Positions 25,034-34,517 of a stretch of 64,000 nucleotides of DNA are shown one piece after another. Below the pieces are notes generated by a model. That model made no database searches and was not told the DNA's origin. It saw nothing but the letters and a program-made list of their open reading frames with translations. This DNA is from Oscillospiraceae bacterium (GTDB lineage Bacteria; Bacillota; Clostridia; Oscillospirales; CAG-272), in the NCBI GenBank assembly GCA_015063895.1, contig SVTG01000002.1, forward strand, positions 1 through 64,000. Reading direction: 5' to 3'. Position numbers and translations under genes: made by a program. Positions within the stretch are counted from its first letter, which is position 1. The number at the start of each line of letters is the position of its first letter.

Positions 25034-25076
25034 TTGGACACATCATTTTAAGGGTTTTCCTTAGTGATGTGTCCAA
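25034..25076. repeat. Hairpin element H1 (upstream of the integrase)
   Basis: 12-bp arms TTGGACACATCA/TGATGTGTCCAA enclose a nested stem TAAGG/CCTTA. A T-rich tail follows, so it can also act as a terminator. Copies occur at 44554, 46653, 51260, 56418 and 60939. Confidence 0.85.
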
Positions 25077-25108
25077 TTTGTTTTTATCAAAAACGGAGGA
25101 TTTTTACA

Positions 25109-26047
25109 ATGAAAAAGCTGAAAATGACGACTCAAAAACTGACCTTTGAAGAGGGCTGCAACAAGTATCTTGAATACTGTCGGCAGAGGAATTTGAGAGA
25201 AGGAACAATAAGACATTATCGGCAGAGTTATTTGCATTTCTATAAATACTTTGACCCGAAGATGCCTGTTGAAGATATCGATGAGCAGACCTATAAGGAC
25301 TATGTTCTGCACTTGAAATCAACTTTGAATAATGATGTCAGTATCAATTCCTATCTACGTGATCTGATCACGACCTTGCATTTCTTTATGAGCGAGGGCT
25401 ATATTCCACATTTCAAGATGCAGGCGATCAAGGTCGATAAAAGTCATATCGAAACCTACAATGAACAGGAACTTCAACTGCTTTTGAAGAAGCCGAATAT
25501 TAAAAAGTGCTCCTTCACCGAATACCAATGTTGGGTTATGACCAACTTCCTTTTCAGCACAGGTGTGAGGCAACGGAGTCTGATGCACATTCAGGTCAAA
25601 GATATTGATTTTGATAATAACGTCGTGTATGTCAATGTAACAAAGAATAGAAAGCCTTTGATTGTTCCTCTCAATCAAACTATGGTCAATATCCTATCTG
25701 AATACCTGAAATATCGTCAGCACAAGTCTAACGACGACTTCCTCTTCTGCAATATCTTCGGTCAGCAGCTCGTAAAGGGAACCTGCTACCATATGCTCTA
25801 CGAATATAACAAAAGAAGAGGCGTGGAAACCACGGGCATCCACCGCTACCGCCATACCTTCGCAAAACAATGGATCCTAAACGGCGGTAATGTCGTCTCC
25901 CTCTCGAAACTGCTCGGGCACTCCAGTCTTGACATCACGCAGAACTACATCCACCTGCTCGTCAGCGACGTGGCAAAGCAAGTGGATGAATTTAACGTAC
26001 TGGATAAGTTCTATGGCAAGGCAAGGATTGCAATGGAGCGAGATTAA
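25109..26047 (+). CDS. Tyrosine recombinase/integrase of the island
   Basis: A 312-residue complete tyrosine recombinase; ATG at 25109, 8 nt after GGAGGA. The N-terminal SAM-like core-binding domain (about residues 8-95: FEEGCNKYLEYCRQRNLREG) precedes the catalytic domain. Catalytic residues are visible: Arg in STGVRQRSL, Lys in VTKNRKP, HxxR in HRYRHTF, His in LGHSSLDITQNY, and the nucleophile Tyr in the same segment. It is adjacent to the left attachment core, the normal place for an integrase. Hairpin H1 is 33 bp upstream. Remnants of related genes lie at 56516 and 61014, so this integrase family has acted at several loci in this genome. Confidence 0.9.
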   Translation: MKKLKMTTQKLTFEEGCNKYLEYCRQRNLREGTIRHYRQSYLHFYKYFDPKMPVEDIDEQTYKDYVLHLKSTLNNDVSINSYLRDLITTLHFFMSEGYIPHFKMQAIKVDKSHIETYNEQELQLLLKKPNIKKCSFTEYQCWVMTNFLFSTGVRQRSLMHIQVKDIDFDNNVVYVNVTKNRKPLIVPLNQTMVNILSEYLKYRQHKSNDDFLFCNIFGQQLVKGTCYHMLYEYNKRRGVETTGIHRYRHTFAKQWILNGGNVVSLSKLLGHSSLDITQNYIHLLVSDVAKQVDEFNVLDKFYGKARIAMERD

Positions 26048-26052
26048 TGGTA

Positions 26053-26081
26053 TTGATGTAATAATTTTTTTGTGGTACAAT
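26053..26081 (+). promoter_or_regulatory. Promoter of the two-gene unknown operon
   Basis: TTGATG (26053-26058), 17-bp spacer, TACAAT (26076-26081), just after the integrase stop, so the cargo pair has its own promoter. Confidence 0.7.
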
Positions 26082-26144
26082 GTGGATGAGCAAACACGAG
26101 CTTTTTTAATGAAATAAATTGTTGGAGGGTAAAAAAGAGTAACA

Positions 26145-27638
26145 ATGAAAAGCAAATTATCACAACATCAATTTAGAAAAGGAAAATTTATTACTCCCAT
26201 GAATTCAATACCTCAAATGCAAGAATTGTCTGACGAAATGTCTTGGACATATGGACGTATGCCTGAATATCTTTGGATTGGATTAATATTACATGCTTTG
26301 GGACGAAATATGGGATTGAACAAGCTTTACAATATAATTTTGGAATTGCACAGGATAGCCCCAGAGCTATCTACAGTAAGATTATCTCAAATATTAAAAT
26401 TAGATTCAGATATTCAAAAAGAGTTTTATGATTTTATAGTTGGGCAAATAGGGGTTGATATTCTCGCCCCATTAACGGTTATAGTGACAGAAAGTGAAAA
26501 TGCTGATTTTTGTGAGTCGTTTTTTGTAGCTGACATTAGCATAGAAGAGAGATGCAACAAATTAATTGAAACAATGAGAGAAATTATGGGGCATCAATCA
26601 AACGAATCAACGGATATAAGATTTGTGGTGCTATACTATCATTTGCTTAACGGAAAGATGTATTTGCCTAAAGAAGAAATCGATTTAATTCAAAAATATC
26701 CGCGATTGTCACACACAGACGAACTGATGAGAATGATTAGACCAAGTATTAGATCATCTGAAATGTTCGTTCTTAGGAAAGAAGATATAGATTCAAGCTA
26801 CATTCAAATGTTTTGGAGGAAAATAAGTCAAATGACGGAATGTTCTGTTTTTAAAGTTGGATTTCCAATCGAAAATCGAAAAATTGAGAACTATATGGAA
26901 AAACTTCATGAGGTTTTTGTATATTTGTCTCAGCTATACGCGGCGGCTTCTCCGTTGGACGATAAAATGAATGTTTTGTTAGGAATAGCAACCTATTCGT
27001 ATAAACGTTTGAAAGAAGCACATGAACATAATTTGTTTAATTTAATTTCCGGACGAAGCTGTGTTAGAGGACTTATTGAAAACTATATTATGATGAAATA
27101 TTTGGTTAAAAATGAAAGTGGTCATGAAAATATATGGAAAGATTATAAGCTATATGGTTTGGGTCTATATAAACTTGTGCTAGCACGACACAGAGAGACT
27201 TTTGCTGAAGGGGAGCCGCATTTTGATCAACAGTATATCGAGATGTTGGTTAATGAATTCAAAGAAGAAGAATTTATCAATATGGATACGAAATACTTTG
27301 ATAACCAAAATATAAGACTAAAATCAGAAAGCGTAGGCGAAAAACATTTATACGGACTATATTATGATTACGATTCTTCTTTTGAACATGGCTTATGGGG
27401 AGCGATTAGAGAATCCTCGTTATTGAAGTGCAACAACCCCGCACATCAATATCATTGTGTGCCAGATATTGATGATCACAATGTTTTAAAGTCCGTTATG
27501 CCCGATTGCATTATGATAATGAATAAAATCGTAATGTTTTTAAATGAACTATATTCGTTGCCCCAAGCGTTATTTGAGGAGGTGATTAATTTTGAAATCA
27601 AATCTTCTAATGGAAAAGATGCATCTCATACAAATTGA
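26145..27638 (+). CDS. DUF5677-like protein, candidate defence component
   Basis: A 497-residue, AT-rich, mostly helical protein. The central segment SGRSCVRGLIENYIMMKYL (about residues 302-320), then W-x-DYKLYGL, and later SSFEHGLWGAIRES (about 420-433) resemble the DUF5677 pattern of RxxxE, tyrosines and a late Ser/His pair. The function of that domain is unknown to me. The first 130 residues look like a separate helical module (YLWIGLILHALGRNMGLNKLY). GGAGGG lies 15 nt upstream, farther than usual. The downstream gene overlaps by 47 bp, so the products probably work together. Base composition and position beside the integrase mark it as island cargo. Confidence 0.6.
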   Translation: MKSKLSQHQFRKGKFITPMNSIPQMQELSDEMSWTYGRMPEYLWIGLILHALGRNMGLNKLYNIILELHRIAPELSTVRLSQILKLDSDIQKEFYDFIVGQIGVDILAPLTVIVTESENADFCESFFVADISIEERCNKLIETMREIMGHQSNESTDIRFVVLYYHLLNGKMYLPKEEIDLIQKYPRLSHTDELMRMIRPSIRSSEMFVLRKEDIDSSYIQMFWRKISQMTECSVFKVGFPIENRKIENYMEKLHEVFVYLSQLYAAASPLDDKMNVLLGIATYSYKRLKEAHEHNLFNLISGRSCVRGLIENYIMMKYLVKNESGHENIWKDYKLYGLGLYKLVLARHRETFAEGEPHFDQQYIEMLVNEFKEEEFINMDTKYFDNQNIRLKSESVGEKHLYGLYYDYDSSFEHGLWGAIRESSLLKCNNPAHQYHCVPDIDDHNVLKSVMPDCIMIMNKIVMFLNELYSLPQALFEEVINFEIKSSNGKDASHTN

Positions 27639-28710
27639 ATATAAGACATTGCTTCAAAAGTTGTTGCCAAAATTGAAATCTAAGTTTTCTGTTACGGCCT
27701 TGGACGAAATAAATTTGTTCTGGTATAGATATATAGATATTGTTCGTTTGTATTTGGTTTCTGAATTTTCTGGTGATGAAAGTTATGTTTTTACCGCTGC
27801 AACATATTTAGATTATGATGATAATGAGCATTTTCCGTTTTTGCTTTTGGGAGAGAAACATGTTTTGGACGATCCTCTAAGTAAATATTCCGCTATCTGT
27901 AAAGACATACAAGATCCTAAAGCTGCTGATTTATTATATGAGCAGGTAGGAAAAACTGCCGAAGATAATATTAAAATAATTGAAAACTGCGAAGGTGAGA
28001 TATTTGTATTACCATTAAGATTGTTTAATCAATTTTTCACAAACGAGGTTTTTTTTGATTTGGGAGAACGCACTTTTTCAAGTTTGTTTAACGATATCAG
28101 AAACTTAAAAGATTTTTTTGCTAAATGCAAGACCATTGATGATGTTTTGACACACGGGCGAAGTGATATGGCAAATTTGATCCTTTTTTCTCAAAACGAT
28201 GACCAAACAAAAGATTTAAAATCGCGTTTTGCCGATGCCTTAAAAGAAAATGCACATATGCTAGATCTTTGCCAATCCGATGCCTTTAATTTTTATGTTA
28301 TGGTTTATGGGTGTATTCAACAAGCCGTGGATGTTATTATTTCGTGCTTGGAATATAGTTGCATTCCATTTATTAGATTTCCTGTAACATTACACTATAT
28401 TTCACTGCTTACAGAAAACATAAAAGAAGAGGAGCATGTTAGGATATTAAGATATAAAATGAGCATAGCGTTTGTTCTGCATAAATTGGTGGATAAAGAA
28501 CAGTTATCAAAAATTTGCACCAAAGATTTTATCGCTTTCAAAAAAGAATATAAGTTTAATAAAAAATTGTTTGATTGCCTTTTAAGCCATAACATTGACC
28601 AAAACACTTTTTTACAACATAAGGTCCAAACATTAATGCTTGAAAATTTGAAAAAATTTTATCTGTGGGTTGATATAAAATTAAAGTCCTCTGCAGCTTT
28701 TCTTTCATAA
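27592..28710 (+). CDS. Unknown partner protein of the DUF5677-like gene
   Basis: A 372-residue protein that I do not recognise. The likely start is TTG at 27592, 9 nt after a very strong site (GAGGAGGTGATT, 27577-27588); ATG at 27610 is too far from it. Predicted helical throughout, acidic in the first half (DYDDNEHFPF) and Lys-rich at the C-terminus. No catalytic motif or membrane segment is evident. It overlaps the upstream gene by 47 bp, which implies translational coupling. A hairpin terminator follows about 70 bp after the stop, closing the operon. Confidence 0.6.
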   Translation: MKSNLLMEKMHLIQIEYKTLLQKLLPKLKSKFSVTALDEINLFWYRYIDIVRLYLVSEFSGDESYVFTAATYLDYDDNEHFPFLLLGEKHVLDDPLSKYSAICKDIQDPKAADLLYEQVGKTAEDNIKIIENCEGEIFVLPLRLFNQFFTNEVFFDLGERTFSSLFNDIRNLKDFFAKCKTIDDVLTHGRSDMANLILFSQNDDQTKDLKSRFADALKENAHMLDLCQSDAFNFYVMVYGCIQQAVDVIISCLEYSCIPFIRFPVTLHYISLLTENIKEEEHVRILRYKMSIAFVLHKLVDKEQLSKICTKDFIAFKKEYKFNKKLFDCLLSHNIDQNTFLQHKVQTLMLENLKKFYLWVDIKLKSSAAFLS

Positions 28711-28777
28711 ATGAGATTGGATTTGATCAGATACCGTTTTTGCAACGATAAACGGATAAATTGCATTAATTAAAAAC

Positions 28778-28813
28778 AAAACGGTCCGCGCTTTTGCACG
28801 GGCCATTTTGTTT
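28778..28813 (+). terminator. Terminator of the two-gene operon
   Basis: Imperfect GC-rich stem CGGTCCGCGC / GCACGGGCC with loop TTTT, flanked by A-run and T-run. Confidence 0.75.
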
Positions 28814-28825
28814 ATAGTTTTAGGC

Positions 28826-28890
28826 AATTTGCAAATCTTGTGCTAATTTGTTTGAAAAGAGCTTACAAAGACCTAATATATGACATAATA
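28826..28890 (+). repeat. Recurrent element S1 (promoter-like)
   Basis: Contains TTTGCAAATCTTGTGCTAATTT, and 21 bp later CTTACA-N16-CATAAT. The same two parts recur at 35353-35424 before the serine recombinase. Here no plus-strand gene follows for 460 bp, so it may be a solo remnant of a lost module. Confidence 0.5.
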
Positions 28891-28912
28891 TTGCGAATTA
28901 AGGAAAAGAGAT

Positions 28913-29194
28913 TTACAAGCTTTCAAGAAATGTGAGCAAAAGCGTTTTTTGTTTAGGCGAAAGCTTGGAAAAGGCTACGGCTATTTCATCAGAAGTGGAT
29001 TCTTCTTTAAAAAATTCCTCGATAGATATGCTCATGGCGTCACACAAAAGTTGAAGATGACCGACAGTAATATCTGCTTCGCCAAGTTCCACGCGGCGCA
29101 AGTGCGTTTGAGACACTCCGGCTCGCTCGGCTAAACCATTTTGAGTGAATCCGCATCGCTCTCTTAAAGCGACTATCCTTTTGCCAACATCCAT
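28913..29194 (-). CDS. XRE-family transcriptional regulator
   Basis: A 93-residue protein with an N-terminal helix-turn-helix (RIVALRERCGFTQNGLAERA, then GVSQTHLRRVELGEADIT) of the Cro/C1 type and a short C-terminal helix (LSPKQKTLLLTFLESL), probably for dimerisation. AAGGAG lies 7 nt before the ATG. It is divergent from the giant surface lipoprotein gene. The 157-bp spacer contains two direct copies of TTAGTCTTATA, one within the opposing promoter, so it probably represses that gene and itself. Confidence 0.88.
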   Translation of the reverse strand: MDVGKRIVALRERCGFTQNGLAERAGVSQTHLRRVELGEADITVGHLQLLCDAMSISIEEFFKEESTSDEIAVAFSKLSPKQKTLLLTFLESL

Positions 29195-29208
29195 ACCTTT
29201 TCTCCTTG

Positions 29209-29283
29209 TTAGTCTTATAAGAATAGTTTACCATAAGAACGCCCAAAGAATTATATGTATAAGATTGACAAATTAGTCTTATA
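29209..29283. promoter_or_regulatory. Candidate operators of the XRE regulator
   Basis: TTAGTCTTATA occurs at 29209-29219 and 29273-29283. The first copy extends into the 10-bp palindrome TCTTATAAGA. The second lies in the -35/-10 spacer of the promoter at 29265-29293. Confidence 0.6.
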
Positions 29284-29293
29284 GCGATATAAT
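29265..29293 (+). promoter_or_regulatory. Consensus promoter of the surface lipoprotein
   Basis: TTGACA (29265-29270), 17-bp spacer, TATAAT (29288-29293), about 60 bp before the ATG at 29352. Confidence 0.85.
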
Positions 29294-29351
29294 TATTATA
29301 TAGGTTTATTGTTAAACAAATCATTTTTTGAATTTATAAAGGAGATTTGTT

Positions 29352-32300
29352 ATGAAAAAAGCACGGATATGTTTATGTTGTTTGATGCTTGTTCTGATCT
29401 TTGCCACCCTGCTTGTATCCTGTGGTAAGGATGTGGAATTCAACATCACCTTTGTGGTTGACGAGGAAGATTATGTCACCGTTGGCACAGCAGGAGAGGA
29501 AAGCATCAAAATGCCTGAGGATCCGACCAAAGAGGGCTATAACTTTGACGGTTGGTACTGGGATAACGATGTGTGGGAGAAGCCCTTTACGGCAAATTCC
29601 TTAATGGATACGCCGCTATCCTCGGATATGAAAGTGTATGCCAAATGGAGTAAGATCCACTTGCACACAGAGGGTGATTGGATTACCGATACGGAGGCGA
29701 CCTGTGCCGTTGCGGGAGCAAAGCACAAGGAATGCACCGAGTGCGGTGAAGTGCTGGAAACAGTAACCATTGAGAAGCCGGCACACACACCAAGCACTTG
29801 GATTGTTGACGATGAAGCAACCTGTGCCGTCGTGGGTGAAAAACACAAGGAATGCACCGCGTGTGGAGAAACACTGGAAACAGAAACAATTGAAAAGACC
29901 ACCCAGCACACTGAGGTGATTGATGCTGCTGTGTCGGAAACCGACACCACCGATGGTCTTACCGAAGGCAAGCATTGCTCAGTCTGCGGTACAGTTTTAG
30001 TTGCACAGCAGATCATCCCTGCCCATTTGCAGGGTACGGCTATCAAATCTGCTGCCATGACTGTAACCGGTGAAACTGCGTATCTCTCGCTGCCCAACAA
30101 TACCACAGCATTTTCTTTCTTAAATGACATCACCGTAGCAAACGGCGCCACCTATATTGTCGCGCGTGATATTAGCTGCGAGAATGAGATCAACAGCAAG
30201 ACTGTAATGCTGGAGCTTGAGGACAACACCTATTATATTTTGGTCACGAATGGCAACGCACAAAAGCTGTATACCGTTACCTTGCGGCGCAGACCGATGT
30301 ATACGGTAGCGTTTAACACCGATGACGGTACAACAGTAACGTCGCAAACAATAGAGGAGGGCGCCTTTATTTCCGCACCTGCCGATCCTGAGAAAACGGG
30401 TTATACCTTCGACGGATGGTCGCGTGATCTTGCGCTTGCCGTAACAAGCAACCTAACAATCAATGCTAATTGGAAGGCAAACCCTTATACCGTAACGTAT
30501 GTTCCTAACGGCGGCACAGTTACCTCTCCTACCGCATCAGTGACATTCGATCATTCCTATACGCTTGAAGAGCCTACAAGAACCGGTTATACCTTTGATG
30601 GTTGGTATTATGGCGATGATAAGGTGGAGTTGACGGGAACCTGGACGATTGCTGAGGACGTCACTCTCGTGGCTGAGTGGACGGCAAACGGCAATACCGC
30701 CTATAAGGTAAAGCATTATATCGAAAAGCTTGATGGTTTTTATGAATTGAAAGACACCGATAATTTTACGGGCGAAAGCGATGCCGATGTTACTCCCGCA
30801 ACCAAAAATTACACAGGCTTTACGGCACCTACAAGGCAAACAGTTTCTATTTTGCCTGATGGCACGCGTGTAGTGGAATATCGTTATACGAGAAACAGCT
30901 ATGCTGTTACATTCCACTCCAATGGTGGCACTATTATCGCCACAAAGACCTTGAAATACGAGGAAATGTACAACTTTTCTAATCCCTCGAGAATCGGCTA
31001 CAGCTTTGAGGGTTGGTACAACAATGGTATTAAATTCACGCAATTGAGTGGCATTTGGACAACCGCCGAGGACATTGTGCTGGAAGCTGAATGGACTGCA
31101 AACAGCGATACTGCCTATGCGGTAGAGCACTACATTCAAAAACTTGACGGCACCTATGAACTAAAGGACACCGATTATTTCACAGGTGTAAGTGATAGTA
31201 AGGTAACGCCGGCTACAAAAAATTACACTGGCTTTTCTGCTCCCACCAAACAGTCCGTTACTATTTCGCCCGATGGATCTCTTGTTGTTTGCTATGAGTA
31301 CACAAGAAATTCTTATACCATTACGTTCAGCTCTAACGGTGGTTCTACTGTAAGCTCTGTGACTTTGAAATATGAGCAATCCTATACCTTCGCTAAGCCC
31401 ACGAGAACGGGATACACGTTCGCAAGTTGGTGTTTTGAGGGGGATGAGATTGAGCTTATTGGAATTTGGTCGATTGCTAAGAACGTTAATTTGGTAGCTG
31501 AATGGACTGCAAATAGGGACACTTCCTATACAGTAGAACATTACATTGAAAAGCTTGATGGTAGTTATGAGCTAAAGGACATCGATGATTTCACCGGCGT
31601 GAGCGACAGTCATGTAACACCTGCAACCAAGAATTACATAGGATTCACTGCGCCCACTAAACAAACCGTTACGATTTTGCCCGATGGTTCTCGCTCTGTT
31701 CGCTATCAATATAAGCGAAACTCTTATACGATTTCGTTTAACACTAACGGTGGGGATGCTTTAACTGCTATGATTCTAAAATACGAGCAGCTATATACGC
31801 TTCCCGAGACAACTAGAACGGGATACACCTTCGTAGGATGGTGTTATGAGGAGAATAAATTTGGGCTTACCGGTACTTGGCTAATTACCGGCAATATCAC
31901 GCTTACGGCAAGTTGGTCAAATAATTCTTATACCATAACTTACGATGCAAACGGCGGAAGCGTAGAAGATCCTTCAACAAGCGTAATTTATGATAATAAC
32001 TACGCTTTACTGTCACCTACGAGAACGCACTACAACTTTGCGGGCTGGTATTATGGGGATGATAAGATAGATCTAACGGGTAGTTGGAGCATTGCGAAGG
32101 ATGTCGCTCTTAAGGCGAAATGGGAAGCGAAAACGTATACGATCACTTATGAGTTGGATGGAGGAAGTGCTGATAATCCTTCTACACACAACATCGAAAG
32201 TGCTGAAATTGAGTTGACTGCACCCACCAAAAAGGGGTATACCTTTGTCGGATGGACTGGATCGAACGGCGATGTTCCCCAAAAGACTGTAACGATTGCG

Positions 32301-34190
32301 GCATGCAACACCGAAAACTTATCCTATACCGCAAATTGGAGTCCAACTGTCTACACGATTACTTATGTGTTAAATGGTGGCACAAATCATGTTGAAAATC
32401 CTAAAACCTATACCGTGTTAGATTTGACCGCTGGTTTGTTAGCACCCACAAGAGAACATTATCGCTTCCTTGGTTGGTACGAGGACGACGAGCAGATTAC
32501 AAGCTTTAATGGCTTTTGTGAGAATCTAACGATTGAAGCAAAATGGGAATGTTATTATACACTTTCGGGCAATACGATCACAGGTGTATCCGGCTACTAT
32601 AAAACAAATTATAAGGAACTGAATATTCCTGCTTCCGTCGACGGTGTTGCTATTACTCGTATTGATGCAAACACTTTCAAGAATTATACTGCGCTTACCT
32701 CTGTTACAATTCCCTCAAGTGTTACCTACATTAGTGAAAAAATCTTCTATGGCTGCAATAACTTGAAAAGCATTACCGTAGAATCTGGAAACTCAGTTTA
32801 TCGAAGCGCGGGAAATTGTCTAATTATGACTCAAGCCGGAAAAATCATTGCAGGCTGCAAAAATAGTGTAATTCCCACCGACGGCAGTGTGTTCCAAATT
32901 GACTTTTCTGCATTTGAGGGCTGTTCTTTGACATCTATTACAATTCCTGCGAGCGTGCTTTGGATTGAGGGCTCTGCGTTCTATGGCTGTAGCTCCCTTA
33001 AAACAGTGATTTTTGAAGAGAAGAGCCAATTACAACGCATCGGTGCTTCTGCTTTCTATGGTTGTGGCAGTCTGACCTCTATCGCGATTCCCAATAGTGT
33101 TACCTCCATCGGCTCCGGAGCCTTCTATCGTTGTAACCAACTTACAAGCATAACACTGCCCTTTGTGGGAGCCACACTAGAGAGCACAAGTAATACGCAC
33201 CTTGGTTATATTTTTGGGGCAAGTTCGCCATATGATCCTAGCACTTATGTTCCCACCTCTCTCAAAACTGTTACAATCACAGGTGGTATCTCTATTGGTT
33301 ATACTGCGTTCTACAATTGTAGCAGTATCACGTCGATTACAATCGCCGACAGTGTTACTACAATCGGTGCTTCTGCCTTCTATAATTGCAGCAGTCTGAC
33401 ATCCATTATGCTTCCGTCGAGTGTAAACTCTATCGACGGTGGTGCGTTCAGGGGTTGTAGCGGTCTTGAAAACATTACTGTAGCAGCCAGCAATACAGTT
33501 TATCACAGTAAGGGAAATTGCTTAATTGAAACAGCAAGCAAGCTCTTGATTATAGGATGTACTAACAGTGTGATCCCTATCGACGGCAGCGTCACTTCCA
33601 TCGGCTCTCATGCGTTCTATAACAGTGGCCTCACGTCGATCACGATCCCCTCGAGTGTATCCTCCATCGGCAAGAGCGCGTTCTCGGGTTGCAGTAGTCT
33701 TGAAAGTATCACGATACCTTTTGTAGGGGCTGCGCTGAACGGCACACAAAACACACATTTTGGTTATATTTTTGGTGCCAATAGCTCTTCCCAAAACAGC
33801 AGTTATGTTCCCGCATCCTTGAAAACTGTTGTTATCACAGGGGGCACCACTATTGGCGATTCTGCTTTTTCGGGATGTAATAGTATTCAAAGTGTAACTA
33901 TGAATGGCATTGAGAGGATTGGTTGGAGCGCGTTTGCGAGTTGTACCGGATTGAAAGATATAACAATTCCCAAGGGCGTTCTTCATATTGACCCCTATGC
34001 GTTCTATAATTGTACCAGTCTTAAAAATGTATACCTTAACCGGAATTGGTATTTAATTTCTACAGGATACGACGGTAGTGGCTTTGAATACTCTTTTGGA
34101 AAAAGTTTAGATTCGTCTACGGCGGCAAAATATTTAACATCGACTTATACAAACTATTATTGGTCTCATAGCGAATTTGACTTTAAATAA
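29352..34190 (+). CDS. Giant surface lipoprotein: InlB-type repeats plus BspA-like leucine-rich repeats
   Basis: A 1612-residue protein. A lipoprotein signal (lipobox LVSC, Cys about 24) is followed by one InlB-B/Flg_new repeat (GYNFDGWY) and three Cys-pair modules (CTECGEVLE, CTACGETLE, CSVCGTVL; about residues 100-215). A beta region follows, then about ten InlB-B repeats with GYTFDGWYY-like cores (about 325-1075), including a roughly 138-residue unit repeated three times (DNA 30687 to about 31920). The C-terminal half (about 1085 onward) has BspA-type leucine-rich repeats (LTSVTIPSSVTYI, GASAFYNCSSL). Such proteins bind host or microbial surfaces. There is no LPXTG or C-terminal membrane anchor, so lipidation should anchor it. 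The XRE gene beside it likely controls it. Confidence 0.9.
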   Translation: MKKARICLCCLMLVLIFATLLVSCGKDVEFNITFVVDEEDYVTVGTAGEESIKMPEDPTKEGYNFDGWYWDNDVWEKPFTANSLMDTPLSSDMKVYAKWSKIHLHTEGDWITDTEATCAVAGAKHKECTECGEVLETVTIEKPAHTPSTWIVDDEATCAVVGEKHKECTACGETLETETIEKTTQHTEVIDAAVSETDTTDGLTEGKHCSVCGTVLVAQQIIPAHLQGTAIKSAAMTVTGETAYLSLPNNTTAFSFLNDITVANGATYIVARDISCENEINSKTVMLELEDNTYYILVTNGNAQKLYTVTLRRRPMYTVAFNTDDGTTVTSQTIEEGAFISAPADPEKTGYTFDGWSRDLALAVTSNLTINANWKANPYTVTYVPNGGTVTSPTASVTFDHSYTLEEPTRTGYTFDGWYYGDDKVELTGTWTIAEDVTLVAEWTANGNTAYKVKHYIEKLDGFYELKDTDNFTGESDADVTPATKNYTGFTAPTRQTVSILPDGTRVVEYRYTRNSYAVTFHSNGGTIIATKTLKYEEMYNFSNPSRIGYSFEGWYNNGIKFTQLSGIWTTAEDIVLEAEWTANSDTAYAVEHYIQKLDGTYELKDTDYFTGVSDSKVTPATKNYTGFSAPTKQSVTISPDGSLVVCYEYTRNSYTITFSSNGGSTVSSVTLKYEQSYTFAKPTRTGYTFASWCFEGDEIELIGIWSIAKNVNLVAEWTANRDTSYTVEHYIEKLDGSYELKDIDDFTGVSDSHVTPATKNYIGFTAPTKQTVTILPDGSRSVRYQYKRNSYTISFNTNGGDALTAMILKYEQLYTLPETTRTGYTFVGWCYEENKFGLTGTWLITGNITLTASWSNNSYTITYDANGGSVEDPSTSVIYDNNYALLSPTRTHYNFAGWYYGDDKIDLTGSWSIAKDVALKAKWEAKTYTITYELDGGSADNPSTHNIESAEIELTAPTKKGYTFVGWTGSNGDVPQKTVTIAACNTENLSYTANWSPTVYTITYVLNGGTNHVENPKTYTVLDLTAGLLAPTREHYRFLGWYEDDEQITSFNGFCENLTIEAKWECYYTLSGNTITGVSGYYKTNYKELNIPASVDGVAITRIDANTFKNYTALTSVTIPSSVTYISEKIFYGCNNLKSITVESGNSVYRSAGNCLIMTQAGKIIAGCKNSVIPTDGSVFQIDFSAFEGCSLTSITIPASVLWIEGSAFYGCSSLKTVIFEEKSQLQRIGASAFYGCGSLTSIAIPNSVTSIGSGAFYRCNQLTSITLPFVGATLESTSNTHLGYIFGASSPYDPSTYVPTSLKTVTITGGISIGYTAFYNCSSITSITIADSVTTIGASAFYNCSSLTSIMLPSSVNSIDGGAFRGCSGLENITVAASNTVYHSKGNCLIETASKLLIIGCTNSVIPIDGSVTSIGSHAFYNSGLTSITIPSSVSSIGKSAFSGCSSLESITIPFVGAALNGTQNTHFGYIFGANSSSQNSSYVPASLKTVVITGGTTIGDSAFSGCNSIQSVTMNGIERIGWSAFASCTGLKDITIPKGVLHIDPYAFYNCTSLKNVYLNRNWYLISTGYDGSGFEYSFGKSLDSSTAAKYLTSTYTNYYWSHSEFDFK

Positions 34191-34196
34191 GAATCT

Positions 34197-34226
34197 CTGC
34201 TGGCGTGATTTTTGTCACGCCAGCAG
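34197..34226. repeat. Hairpin after the surface lipoprotein gene
   Basis: Perfect 12-bp stem CTGCTGGCGTGA/TCACGCCAGCAG with a short loop, 7 bp after the stop codon. It lacks a clear T-run but may still end transcription. Confidence 0.6.
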
Positions 34227-34240
34227 GGATCAAAAACAAA

Positions 34241-34468
34241 TTAATACGCAGTTTCTTTGATTGTTTTTTTATATTTGTAATAACTATTTCTCGAGCACCC
34301 ACACAGTTTAATGACTTCGGAATCCTCAAGACTACCGCCGAAGTCTTTGGAATGCTTCTGGATAATAGCCTTGCATTGCAGCGATTTCTTGGTCGTGAGG
34401 CAAGTGCCTTTAGAGTGACCAATCTGAGCGCCGTTCTTCTTAGCTTCTCGAATACCTTGACTGATGCG
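34241..34468 (-). pseudogene. C-terminal remnant of a serine recombinase
   Basis: About 75 residues from RISQGIREAKKNG to SRNSYYKYKKTIKETAY, strongly similar to the last 80 residues of the intact recombinase at 35475-36185 (RISQGMREAKKNG ... SRNSYYKYKRELK). The catalytic domain is absent. The frame upstream runs through a terminator and is not coding. It lies in opposite orientation to the intact gene, with the gene at 34518 between them. Confidence 0.8.
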
Positions 34469-34474
34469 ACTACA

Positions 34475-34510
34475 AAAAAGCAAGTGATCAAAAATGATCA
34501 CTTGCTTTTT
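34475..34510. terminator. Bidirectional terminator
   Basis: Perfect 16-bp stem AAAAAGCAAGTGATCA/TGATCACTTGCTTTTT with a 4-nt loop, immediately after the stop of the minus-strand gene at 34518. Confidence 0.85.
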
Positions 34511-34517
34511 CGATATA

